IMG/VR virus record: IMGVR_UViG_3300042899_000082
Span: 1-33,429 of that record
Length of the DNA: 33,429 nt
From: a virus
Reading direction: 5' to 3' (one strand)
Of the stretch, positions 22,452-29,767 are shown in pieces. Within the stretch, counting starts at the first letter, position 1, and the number at the start of each line of letters is the position of its first letter. The notes under the pieces are model-generated. The model saw only the letters and a list, made by a program, of their open reading frames with translations. It had not been told where the DNA came from and did no database searches. A program made the translations under genes and the position numbers.

Positions 22452-23412
22452 CGACTTACGCGAAGCAGGTCAACCAGCATGGCCAGTGATCCAACCTGGC
22501 AAACGATACACAGTCCCCACCCTCAACCCACAACCAATCAAGCATGGCGAATACCAGACGGCTGTGATTCTGCCTGACATGCAGATCGGATACTTCCACA
22601 ATGCAGCAGGCTTGGAAGCAATCCACGATGAGCAAGCGATTGAGGTTGCGTTACGGATCATCAAAGCATCGAAGCCTGCACAGATCGTTTTGGTTGGCGA
22701 CAACTTAGACCTGTGCGAGTTTGGCAAGTACCGCTACACCCCAGCCTTCGCAAGAACGACCCAAGCTGCGATTGATAGGGCAACAGAACTGTGCGCACAG
22801 TTGCGCAAACTGGCACCCCAAGCCGTGATCACATGGATCGCAGGTAACCACGAAGAACGCCTCGGCAACTATGTTCTGGACTCGGCTGCTGCTGCGTTCG
22901 GGTTGCGACGTGGCAACATTCCTTCTGAGTGGCCTGTGATGTCGGTGCCATATTTGTGTCGTTTAGATGAGTTCGAGGTGGAGTATCTGCCTGGATACCC
23001 AACGGGTGCGCATTGGATCAACAACAATTTGAAGGTCATTCACGGCGACAAGGTTGCTTCTGGTGGTTCGACTGCGCACAAGTATCTGTCATCTGAAAAG
23101 GTGTCTGTCATCTTTGGTCATGTTCACCGGCGTGAATGGGCTGAACGGACTAGGGATTATCACGATGGTGCGCAAACGATTATGGCTGCATCACCAGGTT
23201 GTTTGGCTCGTACTGATGGTGCCGTGCCAAGCACTAAAGGAAGTACCGATTGTGATGGTCGTCCGTTGTTTCGTTCAGAGGATTGGCAGACAGGTATCGG
23301 TGTTGTCACGTATGAACTTGGTGACGGCAAGTTTGTGTATGAGCAGGTTGCGATTAGCAACGGTTGGGCGAGGTGGCGTGGTGTGGATTACTTCTCGACA
23401 GGTGGGATGTGA
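22438..23412 (+). CDS. Metallophosphoesterase (calcineurin-like)
   Basis: A 324-residue hydrolase with the metal-binding motifs in order: LPDMQIG (Asp47), VGDNLD (86-91), GNHEE (136-140), HGD (202-204) and GHVH (227-230). The first motif is D-x-Q rather than the common D-x-H, as in several phage homologues. The family includes nucleases, phosphatases and nucleotide hydrolases. DNA processing is likely for a phage enzyme but the substrate is not shown. It overlaps the HTH-like gene upstream and the next gene by one base. Confidence 0.85.
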   Translation: MSLADDLREAGQPAWPVIQPGKRYTVPTLNPQPIKHGEYQTAVILPDMQIGYFHNAAGLEAIHDEQAIEVALRIIKASKPAQIVLVGDNLDLCEFGKYRYTPAFARTTQAAIDRATELCAQLRKLAPQAVITWIAGNHEERLGNYVLDSAAAAFGLRRGNIPSEWPVMSVPYLCRLDEFEVEYLPGYPTGAHWINNNLKVIHGDKVASGGSTAHKYLSSEKVSVIFGHVHRREWAERTRDYHDGAQTIMAASPGCLARTDGAVPSTKGSTDCDGRPLFRSEDWQTGIGVVTYELGDGKFVYEQVAISNGWARWRGVDYFSTGGM

Positions 23413-23675
23413 TGAGTCAGCCAATGGTGCTGGTCACTTGGGCTGATGCTCATTCGGGTTCGGAAAGTTGGACTCCCGTTGATGCACTTGACAAGGACGA
23501 GATGATCGTGTCGACGTGTGGGTTCTTGTTGGCGACTTGTGATGGGGGCAAACCTGACCACATCACCATCTATCAGTCACGGACGATGGAGGATGATGTT
23601 GACCATGTTTTGCACATTCCCGTAGCTATGGTGCGCCACATGGCTATCTGTACCCCTGAAACCCTTACAAAATAA
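23412..23675 (+). CDS. Conserved small phage protein, function unknown
   Basis: An 87-residue acidic protein: MSQPMVLVTWADAHSGSESW, then VSTCGFLLATCDGG..DHITIYQS and VDHVLHIPVAMVRHM. Small proteins with such GFLL..HI.I.QS..D..V..VL.IP patterns recur in phages beside replication or late genes, without known function. It starts in the TGATG overlap with the phosphoesterase and is the last gene before the early promoter region. Confidence 0.6.
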   Translation: MSQPMVLVTWADAHSGSESWTPVDALDKDEMIVSTCGFLLATCDGGKPDHITIYQSRTMEDDVDHVLHIPVAMVRHMAICTPETLTK

Positions 23676-23689
23676 GGCTCAAAAAATAT

Positions 23690-23730
23690 CTGAAACAATG
23701 CTTGCATTTGTCTTACAATGCCCCTAGATT
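23690..23730 (+). promoter_or_regulatory. Promoter region of the early operon
   Basis: Two sigma-70-like promoters overlap. CTGAAA (23690-23695)-N18-TACAAT (23714-23719) has a near-consensus -10. TTGCAT (23702-23707)-N17-TAGATT (23725-23730) has a good spacer. An A-rich stretch lies just upstream. A small hairpin TCAAGG-AAACA-CCTTGA follows at 23738-23754, then AAAGGAGGG before the first gene. The region separates the late genes from the early/replication genes. Confidence 0.6.
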
Positions 23731-23773
23731 GAAGTCATCAAGGAAACACCTTGAGTCTCAAAGGAGGGACATC

Positions 23774-24001
23774 ATGAAAGTAGCAAGCAAAAGAATATGG
23801 GTTGACCTTGGTGGTCGTTGTGTATGCGATGACCATCTTGGATACGAAGGCAGATATGTTCTTGCCGAACGACCAACAGCAAAAAGAATCCAAACAGGTA
23901 TGACCGTTTGGGAGAAAATGACCAAGACAGAAATCTTAGAAATCAGCGTTGAGTTCTGTGAAGGTGGAACCATCTGTGAAGAGTGCCGAGGTGGACGATG
24001 A
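23774..24001 (+). CDS. Small Cys-rich, zinc-ribbon-like protein
   Basis: A 75-residue protein beginning at ATG 23774 behind AAAGGAGGG, a strong ribosome binding site. It has CVCDDH near residue 20 and CEGGTICEEC at the end, giving a C-x-C-x2-H and a C-x5-C-x2-C pair that could bind zinc. It has no membrane helix. As first gene after the promoter it is probably expressed early. The function is unknown; binding host proteins or DNA is possible. Confidence 0.65.
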   Translation: MKVASKRIWVDLGGRCVCDDHLGYEGRYVLAERPTAKRIQTGMTVWEKMTKTEILEISVEFCEGGTICEECRGGR

Positions 24002-24276
24002 CCCCTACAGCACCACAAGACATCAAGAACATCAACACGATGTTTGAAACAATTCAACCATTAATGGAGAATCTATACGGTCGTTGGTTAGATGAACAAG
24101 GACTTGAAGACATCAAAGACTACGCAAAAGTTATCCAAGTTGAACTTGACAAATATGGATTCACCATTGTTGTGATGAAGAAAAAACCATTCGGATTCAC
24201 CTTCAAAATCAATGACACAGAAGCAATTTACCAACTCACAATTACCACAACTCAATACAAATGGAAGAGGGCATAA
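23998..24276 (+). CDS. Hypothetical early protein
   Basis: A 92-residue protein that I do not recognise. It starts in an ATGA overlap with the previous gene. The first 50 residues are helical (NTMFETIQPLMENLYGRWLDEQGLEDIKDYAKVI...), and the rest is a beta hairpin pattern (YGFTIVVMKKKPFGFTFKI..AIYQLTITTTQY). There are no cysteines or membrane segments. Confidence 0.6.
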   Translation: MTPTAPQDIKNINTMFETIQPLMENLYGRWLDEQGLEDIKDYAKVIQVELDKYGFTIVVMKKKPFGFTFKINDTEAIYQLTITTTQYKWKRA

Positions 24277-24452
24277 TGGAAACATACATCGACAACCAAG
24301 GCAATATCGTTTGCTCAATCCACATGGATGCAAGCGTCATGAACAAGCACGACCAATGTGACGAATGCTTAGATGATGCACACGAAGCAGAAATCCTTAA
24401 CGAGTGTCAAGAATGTTTGAATGGCACCCATATTGCGGTTCAACTCGTATGA
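24276..24452 (+). CDS. Small zinc-finger-like protein
   Basis: A 58-residue acidic protein starting at ATG 24276 (GAGGG just upstream; ATG 24261 is a longer option). It has C-x2-H (CSIH), CDEC and CQEC pairs, a pattern that could hold one or two zinc ions. It overlaps both neighbours by 1-4 bases. The function is unknown. Confidence 0.6.
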   Translation: METYIDNQGNIVCSIHMDASVMNKHDQCDECLDDAHEAEILNECQECLNGTHIAVQLV

Positions 24453-24604
24453 CCACCAAGTATCCAACGCTCACCATACGCATACCCCAACACACCATTG
24501 ATTGGCTAAATGCTGAGGCAAAAGAATATGACATGACCAAAGCAGAGATTGTCAGACAAGCCCTCAACCTCTACTACAAGACAAAATACTCACTCAACGA
24601 CTAG
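24449..24604 (+). CDS. Ribbon-helix-helix (CopG-like) regulator
   Basis: A 51-residue protein. YPTLTIRIPQHTIDWLNAEAKEYDMTKAEIVRQALNLYY is the RHH pattern: one short beta strand for DNA binding, then two helices with the TKAEIVRQAL turn. Such dimers repress promoters, often their own. No toxin partner is adjacent, so phage transcription control is more likely than a toxin-antitoxin pair. It starts in an ATGA overlap. Confidence 0.8.
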   Translation: MTTKYPTLTIRIPQHTIDWLNAEAKEYDMTKAEIVRQALNLYYKTKYSLND

Positions 24605-24647
24605 GGTGAAGGTTGGCTCGTTCGCACCCATTGGTCGCAGAACAGCC

Positions 24648-24673
24648 CCTCACCCTTCCTCCTTGGGGTGAGG
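24648..24673 (+). terminator. Candidate terminator after RHH gene
   Basis: CCTCACCC (24648-24655) pairs with GGGTGAGG (24666-24673), an 8-bp G/C-rich stem with a 10-base loop, followed only by TCATATA. It lies in the 105-base gap between the RHH gene and a secreted protein gene. The lack of a T-run leaves termination uncertain. Confidence 0.45.
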
Positions 24674-24709
24674 TCATATATCCACTCACCTGCGAAGATC
24701 GGACAGACC

Positions 24710-25243
24710 ATGAGACGCATCACAGCAACCATCGTCACCACACTCACCCTCATCATCGGCATCGGAACTGCACACGCAGTCCAAGCCCCCGAACCCACCC
24801 ACAGCCCTTCCGTCACCCGTACAGAAGTGATACCAAGAGAACGCCAACCAACCATCGTGTTTCGACATGGTGACATCTCTTGGTTGCCACAACTTGCACA
24901 GCAAGCAGGATGGCCACAAAAGACTTGGCTCAGGCTAGGTCAAATAATCCTTCGTGAGTCGGGTGCCTGCGCCTATCGAAAAGGGGGAGACATCGTGAAC
25001 AAGAACTGTGAAGTGATTGGTCATGATGGTTCAAATCATGCGTCCGATTCTGGGTTGCTTCAAATCAACGGGGTGAACTACAACCCGAAGCGAAACAAGT
25101 ATGCGCCTATCTGCACACAGATGAAGATATGCACCCAAGAACCGTTGCTTGATGCACTCACCAATCTCAAGGCTGGACTGCTCCTGTTCAGGGCAACAGG
25201 TTCTGATTGGTCGCCTTGGATAGTTCCTGAAGGTGGTTGGTGA
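24710..25243 (+). CDS. Secreted lysozyme/transglycosylase-like protein
   Basis: A 177-residue protein with a signal peptide (MRRITATIVTTLTLIIGIGTAHA, cut near residue 23) and an SLT/lysozyme-like core: GQIILRESGAC (Glu83 as probable acid) and SDSGLLQINGVNY (112-124), then a Cys-containing segment and a final ATGSDWSPW. This E-S-x and S-x-G-L-L-Q-I-N pairing is shared by goose-type lysozymes and lytic transglycosylases. It is separate from the late endolysin and has its own export signal, so it may act on the wall early or be shed. A longer start at 24668 is not needed. Confidence 0.78.
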   Translation: MRRITATIVTTLTLIIGIGTAHAVQAPEPTHSPSVTRTEVIPRERQPTIVFRHGDISWLPQLAQQAGWPQKTWLRLGQIILRESGACAYRKGGDIVNKNCEVIGHDGSNHASDSGLLQINGVNYNPKRNKYAPICTQMKICTQEPLLDALTNLKAGLLLFRATGSDWSPWIVPEGGW

Positions 25244-25260
25244 GTATCCACCACCATGCA

Positions 25261-25300
25261 ACAGCATTGCTCTACAGTCGAACATGACCCAAAGGAGGGT
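25261..25300 (+). promoter_or_regulatory. Candidate promoter and strong RBS before membrane gene
   Basis: TGCTCTACAGT contains a -10-like TACAGT (25273-25278), then CGAACATGACCC and AAAGGAGGG, as before the first early gene. A similar GTGCTACAGTC occurs at 26258-26268 upstream of the RecB-like gene. No clear -35 is visible for either. Confidence 0.3.
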
Positions 25301-25305
25301 ACACA

Positions 25306-25578
25306 ATGGAACCAATGACAGATAGAAACAAGGCAGGCTGGATCATCGCATTCACACTGATTGGATGGATGTTCTTCTTCCTTCCAGGAGGTGAAGACAT
25401 CAACCAGCCACCACAAGGAGAACCTACGCAACGGGCATGGACAATTTGGATCATCATTAACGTGATCCTTCTAGTCAAAGTTCACCTGTTGATTAGTCGT
25501 GAGCATCGTGCAGCTAAACGATTCAATCGTGCGATGCAACGGGCAAGAAAACTGCACCCAACGTGGCGCAATGACTGA
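25306..25578 (+). CDS. Two-helix membrane protein
   Basis: A 90-residue protein with membrane segments WIIAFTLIGWMFFFLPG (about 12-28) and AWTIWIIINVILLVKVHLLI (about 44-63), a short polar loop between, and a very basic C-terminus (REHRAAKRFNRAMQRARK). The function is unknown. It is the first gene of a run that continues with the WhiB regulator, which it overlaps by 8 bases. Strong AAAGGAGGG lies upstream. Confidence 0.65.
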   Translation: MEPMTDRNKAGWIIAFTLIGWMFFFLPGGEDINQPPQGEPTQRAWTIWIIINVILLVKVHLLISREHRAAKRFNRAMQRARKLHPTWRND

Positions 25579-25870
25579 GGTTCATGTTGTTGAAAGTTGG
25601 TCTGAAGGCGCACATGTGTTCAGACCGACACAACCACAATGGATGATCCAAGCCAAATGCAAAGGTCAAACAGAACTATTCTTCAACGAAGGCAACAGCA
25701 TCTATGTTCGTGCAGCCAAAGTTATTTGTGGCACCTGCCCTGTTCGACGTGAATGTTTAGCATTCGCCATGAAGAACGACGACCAAGGGATTTGGGCTGG
25801 TACCTCAACGAACGAACGTGAACGCATCAGGCGTTCGTTACGCAAGAACATTAGAGTCTTGACATCATGA
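25571..25870 (+). CDS. whiB: WhiB-family transcriptional regulator
   Basis: A 99-residue iron-sulfur protein. The four cluster ligands are Cys30, Cys53, Cys56 and Cys62 (AKC...ICGTCPVRREC), in the family spacing C-x2-C-x5-C. GIWAGTS (73-79) is the G-I/V-W-G/A-G beta turn and the tail is basic (RERIRRSLRKNIR). WhiB-like proteins are confined to Actinobacteria and their phages, where they bind the principal sigma factor and redirect transcription. The phage may use it to reprogram the host or switch its own genes. It overlaps both neighbours. Confidence 0.95.
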   Translation: MTEVHVVESWSEGAHVFRPTQPQWMIQAKCKGQTELFFNEGNSIYVRAAKVICGTCPVRRECLAFAMKNDDQGIWAGTSTNERERIRRSLRKNIRVLTS

Positions 25871-26256
25871 CATCACCACAGAAGCGCAAAGGATCAGCAG
25901 CAGAGTTAGCGGTGGCTAAGTGGCTCAACCGTCTCGGCTGGACTGGTGCCGAAAGAAGCCGATGTGGTTGGACTGACGATAGAGGCGACATCGACGGCAT
26001 ACCAGGTGTCTGCATCGAGGTGAAGAATGAGAAGCGTATTGACCTGCCAGGTTATTTGCGTGAGCTTGAAGTGGAGATGAAGAACGCTAAGGCTTGGGCT
26101 GGTGCCGTCATCGTCAAACGGCGTGGCTCAACCAATCCTGCTGACTGGTATGCGGTGATGCCTGCACAGAAGTGGGCTGAATTGTTGCTTGAATTAGACC
26201 GACCAAACAACCCCACAACACCCTTAGAGCAGTATCCTCATCGGCACACAAGTTAA
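25867..26256 (+). CDS. Holliday junction resolvase-like PD-(D/E)XK nuclease
   Basis: A 129-residue nuclease-like protein. KRKGSAAELAVAKWLNRLGW is the usual N-terminal helix with Glu. DDRGDIDGIPGVCIEVKNEKRIDLPGYLRELE contains the D...E-x-K active site (Asp in GDIDG, IEVKN). The layout is that of archaeal-type Hjc and phage resolvases that debranch DNA before packaging. TAGAGT lies 9 bases before the ATG, like the stop-linked signals elsewhere. It overlaps the WhiB stop by 4 bases. Confidence 0.82.
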   Translation: MTSPQKRKGSAAELAVAKWLNRLGWTGAERSRCGWTDDRGDIDGIPGVCIEVKNEKRIDLPGYLRELEVEMKNAKAWAGAVIVKRRGSTNPADWYAVMPAQKWAELLLELDRPNNPTTPLEQYPHRHTS

Positions 26257-26306
26257 GTGCTACAGTCACACTTCCAATAATTCCCAAACATCAAGGAGAC
26301 CCTGCA

Positions 26307-27437
26307 ATGTCTGATCAATTCTTAACTGAAGAAGCACCAAAGGATCGTTGGGGACGGTACCTCGTCCAGCAACCTGAAGGCAAACCTCGGGGCTACACAC
26401 GTGTCACAACGATTGCCAAAACACTTGACGACACAGCATCACTTGCTGATTGGAAAGTGCGTATGGCAATCACAGGTTTGGTGCAACGACCAGACTTGTT
26501 GGCACAGGCATCAACTGCCATTGATGATCGCACTCGACTCAACAAGATTGCCAACGATTGTGTTGAAGCATCAGGTGGATACAGCCGTGCGAACCTCGGT
26601 ACAGCACTTCACGCCATCACCGAGCAGATAGACCTCGGATTAAAGCCTGCGATCCTGCCAGGTTTACAAGCCGACATTGATGCATATGTTGCAGGTGTTG
26701 CAGCTTACGGAATAAAGATGCACGACGAGTTCATCGAAGTGCTACTCATAAACGACGAACTTGAATACGCAGGCACAGCAGACCGAATCGTCACCCTCAT
26801 GGACGGACGCTTAGTCATCTTTGACCTAAAGACAGGCACCGATCTGTCGTACTCATATGGCAACATCGCTGTACAGCTCGCCATGTATGCCAACGCTGAA
26901 TGGATGTACAACTGGAAAACAGGCGAACGCCAACCGATGCCAGACCTAGACAAAACTGTGGGCATCATCTGCCACCTACCAGCAGGCGACGCAACCGTAT
27001 CGTTCCACGAAGTCAACCTCGTAGCAGGATGGGAAGCAGCCAAACAATCATTCACCACACGCGAATGGCGCAAACGCAAAGACCTATTCAAGCCCTACAC
27101 ATTCAGTGACAAACCACGAACCGTGACCCCACCCAAAGCCGTACCAACCAAAGTTGTTGAGACCACTAAGTCTTTGACAGCCCGTGCAGGTTGGATGAAG
27201 GCACGAATCCAAGCCCTGACGGTACCGGCACAGAAGATGTTGGTGTTGTCTTGGCCTGTTGGGGTGCCACACTTCGACCAATGCACCAACGAACACTTTG
27301 ATTCGTTGATCCGAGTCATCGAGTTGGTAGAGGCTGAGCATTCGGCACCGTTCTTTGAACCTGACCCAACAACACGAAAGCCGAAGAAGCGCAAGATTGC
27401 AGGCTTCGACAACCCAGACGATGCGTACCCAGGATGA
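26307..27437 (+). CDS. RecB/Cas4-like PD-(D/E)XK exonuclease
   Basis: A 376-residue protein. GYTRVTTIAKTLDD (28-41), LGTALHAITEQ (with His), ELEYAGTADRIVTLMDG and LVIFDLKTG are the motifs of phage RecB/Cas4-family nucleases; the D...E/D-x-K lies in ADRI and DLKTG, and the following QLAMYAN is typical too. The role is DNA end processing in recombination or replication. The C-terminal 100 residues form a separate helical part of unknown function with a Lys/Arg-rich end. AAGGAG is well spaced before the ATG. Confidence 0.85.
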   Translation: MSDQFLTEEAPKDRWGRYLVQQPEGKPRGYTRVTTIAKTLDDTASLADWKVRMAITGLVQRPDLLAQASTAIDDRTRLNKIANDCVEASGGYSRANLGTALHAITEQIDLGLKPAILPGLQADIDAYVAGVAAYGIKMHDEFIEVLLINDELEYAGTADRIVTLMDGRLVIFDLKTGTDLSYSYGNIAVQLAMYANAEWMYNWKTGERQPMPDLDKTVGIICHLPAGDATVSFHEVNLVAGWEAAKQSFTTREWRKRKDLFKPYTFSDKPRTVTPPKAVPTKVVETTKSLTARAGWMKARIQALTVPAQKMLVLSWPVGVPHFDQCTNEHFDSLIRVIELVEAEHSAPFFEPDPTTRKPKKRKIAGFDNPDDAYPG

Positions 27438-27865
27438 TCGACCCAATCGAAGGTCGTGCATACGACGTGCGCAACGAAGACATCCAAGCGTTGAACTACA
27501 TCAAGACACAAATCCAATCCCTTGATCACGAACGACGCAACGAATACGCAACCTTGCTTATTGATGCCCAGTCAGCTAAACGGAACATCAATCTGAGCGC
27601 AAACAAATCTCACAGACGATACGAAATTGCTAGAGGCATCCTGCTTCTCATGCAAGACGGACAGTTTGACCGAGACTTGGTGAAGGGCATCTGCTCCCAC
27701 ATCACCAAAGAAACATACACAAAGGCAGGCGAAGCACTAGGTCATCTGAATGCTAAACAGGCAGAGCAGTTCGCTCAAATCTGCTACGGCATCACAGTCG
27801 ATCAAGTGACAATCCAATACATCCCAGAACAGAACTCGTTCAGAGTTCAGGAGGTTAGGCAATGA
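27434..27865 (+). CDS. Hypothetical replication-module protein
   Basis: A 143-residue protein with no motif I recognise. It is mainly helical (IQALNYIKTQIQSLDHERRNEYATLLIDAQSAKR), with a KSHRRYEIARGILLLMQDGQFDRDLVKGI centre. It overlaps the RecB-like gene (ATGA) and the SSB-like gene, so it is probably part of the recombination set. Confidence 0.65.
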   Translation: MIDPIEGRAYDVRNEDIQALNYIKTQIQSLDHERRNEYATLLIDAQSAKRNINLSANKSHRRYEIARGILLLMQDGQFDRDLVKGICSHITKETYTKAGEALGHLNAKQAEQFAQICYGITVDQVTIQYIPEQNSFRVQEVRQ

Positions 27866-28263
27866 CAGACATATTCCTACAAGACGGAGGATCAAAATAT
27901 CCTGCGCTCAAGTTCGAGACACCAGGCGACACCCACACGGGCAAAGTTTTGGAAGTCAAGAAGTTGGAAGATCGTGACCCATCGGGCAACACGAAAACTT
28001 GGGACAACGGAGACGTGCGATACGTGTTCGTGTTCACCATCAACACCGGCACCGAGATTGGCAACCTTTGGGCGCGTGGTTCAATGGTCAAAACAATCCG
28101 TGAAGCAGCACAAGCTGCAAACGTGACATCAATGGTCGGCACCAATCTGACTGTGAAATACACAGGCAACGGCGAACAGAAAACGAAAGGATTTAACGCA
28201 CCGAAGTTGTACAAAGCCAAAGTTGAGGCTGGAACAACTGACGATTCATCCGCGATGTGGTAA
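27862..28263 (+). CDS. SSB-like / OB-fold protein
   Basis: A 133-residue protein. The centre (HTGKVLEVKKLEDRD..DVRYVFVFTINTG.EIGNLWARGSMVKTIREAAQAANV) fits an OB-fold strand pattern, and the acidic, aromatic tail TDDSSAMW resembles the C-terminal tip by which SSB proteins bind partners. It follows RecB-like and resolvase-like genes. No direct family match is visible, so single-strand binding is an inference. A strong inverted repeat follows. Confidence 0.55.
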   Translation: MTDIFLQDGGSKYPALKFETPGDTHTGKVLEVKKLEDRDPSGNTKTWDNGDVRYVFVFTINTGTEIGNLWARGSMVKTIREAAQAANVTSMVGTNLTVKYTGNGEQKTKGFNAPKLYKAKVEAGTTDDSSAMW

Positions 28264-28284
28264 CTACCACACGATGACACAAGT

Positions 28285-28328
28285 TTGCTGGGTGGGTATA
28301 CGCCCTCCCGTCGATGCCCACCCAGCAA
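28285..28328 (+). terminator. 12-bp inverted repeat, terminator or attenuator
   Basis: TTGCTGGGTGGG (28285-28296) pairs perfectly with 28317-28328 around a 20-base loop. The GGGTGGG part can also pair with CCCTCCC inside the loop (28303-28309, one mismatch), giving two exclusive folds. No T-run follows. It lies in the 86-base gap between the SSB-like gene and a row of small genes. Confidence 0.5.
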
Positions 28329-28349
28329 TTCAGTACCAATAGGAGCAAC

Positions 28350-28484
28350 ATGACAAAGCAAGACCTACAAAACGCAATCCAATTCTTAGAGAAGATGGTC
28401 ATCGGGGTAGCAGACCAAGACCGATTCTTCGCCACATTAGAAGCACTCAAAACCGAACTAGCACGAAGGAACAAACCCAAATGA
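28350..28484 (+). CDS. Small helical protein
   Basis: 44 residues, mostly helical (DLQNAIQFLEKMVIGVADQDRFFATLEALKTELARR). AGGAG lies 5 bases upstream of the ATG and the stop overlaps the next start (ATGA). It opens a row of small, tightly packed genes. The function is unknown. Confidence 0.6.
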   Translation: MTKQDLQNAIQFLEKMVIGVADQDRFFATLEALKTELARRNKPK

Positions 28485-28696
28485 CACCAGACACCATCAA
28501 CCTGATAGCAGAACTCGAACAACGAGTCTCCGAACTATCAGCAGCACTCGAACTCGTCACCGAAGACCGAGACAACCTACGCGACGCAGGCAACAGCCTC
28601 ATGCACGAACTCGAAGCATGTCGCACAACACTTGTCCAAGCCCACTCAGACATCTCACGCCTCCGTGTGTACCTAGCCCAAGGTGCAGAGTTGTAA
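28481..28696 (+). CDS. Small coiled-coil protein
   Basis: 71 residues with a heptad-like pattern throughout (LIAELEQRVSELSAALELVTEDRDNLRDAG). It overlaps both neighbours. It could be a scaffold or a regulator of the replication proteins. There is no recognised family. Confidence 0.6.
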   Translation: MTPDTINLIAELEQRVSELSAALELVTEDRDNLRDAGNSLMHELEACRTTLVQAHSDISRLRVYLAQGAEL

Positions 28697-28857
28697 TGGG
28701 AATGAGCGACTACGACATTGACATGAAGCACTACCAGTTCCAAGTGCTAGAGCTATGCAACGAAATAGCGAAACTCAACTCCCACATCCAAACCCTAGAA
28801 ACCACCTTGGCAACAATGTCTGGTGAACTACACGCACTAAGAATGGACACACAATGA
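28696..28857 (+). CDS. Small coiled-coil protein
   Basis: 53 residues, heptad-like (FQVLELCNEIAKLNSHIQTLETTLATMSGELHAL). It starts in TAATG at the stop of the previous coiled-coil gene; ATG 28702 is also possible. The two proteins may pair, since they are adjacent and of the same type. Confidence 0.55.
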   Translation: MGMSDYDIDMKHYQFQVLELCNEIAKLNSHIQTLETTLATMSGELHALRMDTQ

Positions 28858-29033
28858 GAATGTTCAATGTTGGAGACAAAGTAATCCTTGATGACGAATC
28901 AGGTGTCATCGAATCAGTGATAGTTGGTGCCGAAGGAAATCTTTACGATGTGCGATATACAGCAATGAACATAATGATCGCATCAAATGTGCCAGAAGAA
29001 GACATCCAACCTTGGCAAGCAGACGAACAATGA
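28854..29033 (+). CDS. Small beta-rich protein (KOW/SH3-like)
   Basis: 59 residues: FNVGDKVILDDESGVIESVIVGAEGNLYDVRYTA, a short barrel-like pattern of the KOW/SH3 type with a G-D-x-V start. The end is acidic (PEEDIQPWQADEQ). It starts in an ATGA overlap. The function is unknown. Confidence 0.6.
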   Translation: MRMFNVGDKVILDDESGVIESVIVGAEGNLYDVRYTAMNIMIASNVPEEDIQPWQADEQ

Positions 29034-29458
29034 TTATTGCCCTGCGTGACACCAGCCGTGATGACTGCGAACTGTATTGGCATTGGGTCAACGACCCTGA
29101 AGTGCGCAAACATTCTCACAACACTCGCACTATTGAATGGGAAGAACATTCATACTGGTTCAACAAGCAACTAGACCGAGATAACGTGCGAATGTTTGTT
29201 GCCTACGACTGGAGTTCAATCGGTGCTGCACCAGTCGGGCAAATACGATTTGAATACTCAAACAAAGAATGGAACCTGTCGTACTCTGTTGACTCAGAAT
29301 ATCAAGGGCAACGGATTAGCAAACAAATGATTCAACTCGGACTTCAAGAACTCACCATCATCAAAGCAGAAGTCAAACCTGACAACACCATCTCCAACCA
29401 TGTCTTCACCAGCCTCGGCTGGACTAAGACCGGCACAACCTACAGGAGTCCACAATGA
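29030..29458 (+). CDS. GNAT-family acetyltransferase
   Basis: A 142-residue protein. IALRDTSRDDCELYWHWVNDPEVRKHSHNTRTI is the typical beginning of RimJ/PseH-like GNAT enzymes. The acetyl-CoA loop is represented by SEYQGQRISKQMIQLGLQEL (Q/R-x-x-G-x-G/R variant), followed by KAEVKPDNTISNHVFTSLGWTKTGT, also characteristic (NxxS...F...GF). Targets could be host proteins, a modified base or a sugar. It overlaps both neighbours. Confidence 0.82.
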   Translation: MIIALRDTSRDDCELYWHWVNDPEVRKHSHNTRTIEWEEHSYWFNKQLDRDNVRMFVAYDWSSIGAAPVGQIRFEYSNKEWNLSYSVDSEYQGQRISKQMIQLGLQELTIIKAEVKPDNTISNHVFTSLGWTKTGTTYRSPQ

Positions 29459-29556
29459 CCTTGCCTGGACTCAGCCGACTCAACCCCTGCCCATGCCGAC
29501 AGCCCATACCGGCACAACCCAACTGTGGTGATCGAGGTGTTGAAGATGATGATTGA
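29455..29556 (+). CDS. Tiny Cys/Pro-rich protein
   Basis: 33 residues with CPCRQPIPAQPNC, three cysteines in a Pro-rich context, and an acidic end (GVEDDD). It starts in an ATGA overlap with the GNAT gene and overlaps the next start. It is too short to be certain. The tight overlap in a row of overlapping genes is the main support. Confidence 0.4.
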   Translation: MTLPGLSRLNPCPCRQPIPAQPNCGDRGVEDDD

Positions 29557-29767
29557 AGACCCGATAGCAGAGTTTATTGAAGCAGCAGCAGACGGACTAT
29601 GCACTGCCTATGTGGTGGTGGCAACCGTCGAGCGGATTGATGGTTCGCAGTCGTTTTGGATAACAACCCTGAATAGGCAGACCTCATCCACTACGCTCGG
29701 ACTCCTAGTATCAGCGACCTCAGCTGAGCAGTATCGAATAGCAAAATCATTGACCGAAGGAATGTAA
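29546..29767 (+). CDS. Hypothetical small protein
   Basis: 73 residues from ATG 29546, with GAGGTG 6 bases upstream; a GTG at 29525 would add seven. It starts MMIEDPIAEFIEAAADGLCTAYVVVATVERI, and beta strands follow. The function is unknown. Confidence 0.55.
   Translation: MMIEDPIAEFIEAAADGLCTAYVVVATVERIDGSQSFWITTLNRQTSSTTLGLLVSATSAEQYRIAKSLTEGM

Noticed and set aside
24449-24604. Antitoxin of a toxin-antitoxin pair
   Set aside because: The RHH protein has no toxin-like neighbour: upstream is a small Cys-rich protein and downstream a secreted lysozyme-like protein.
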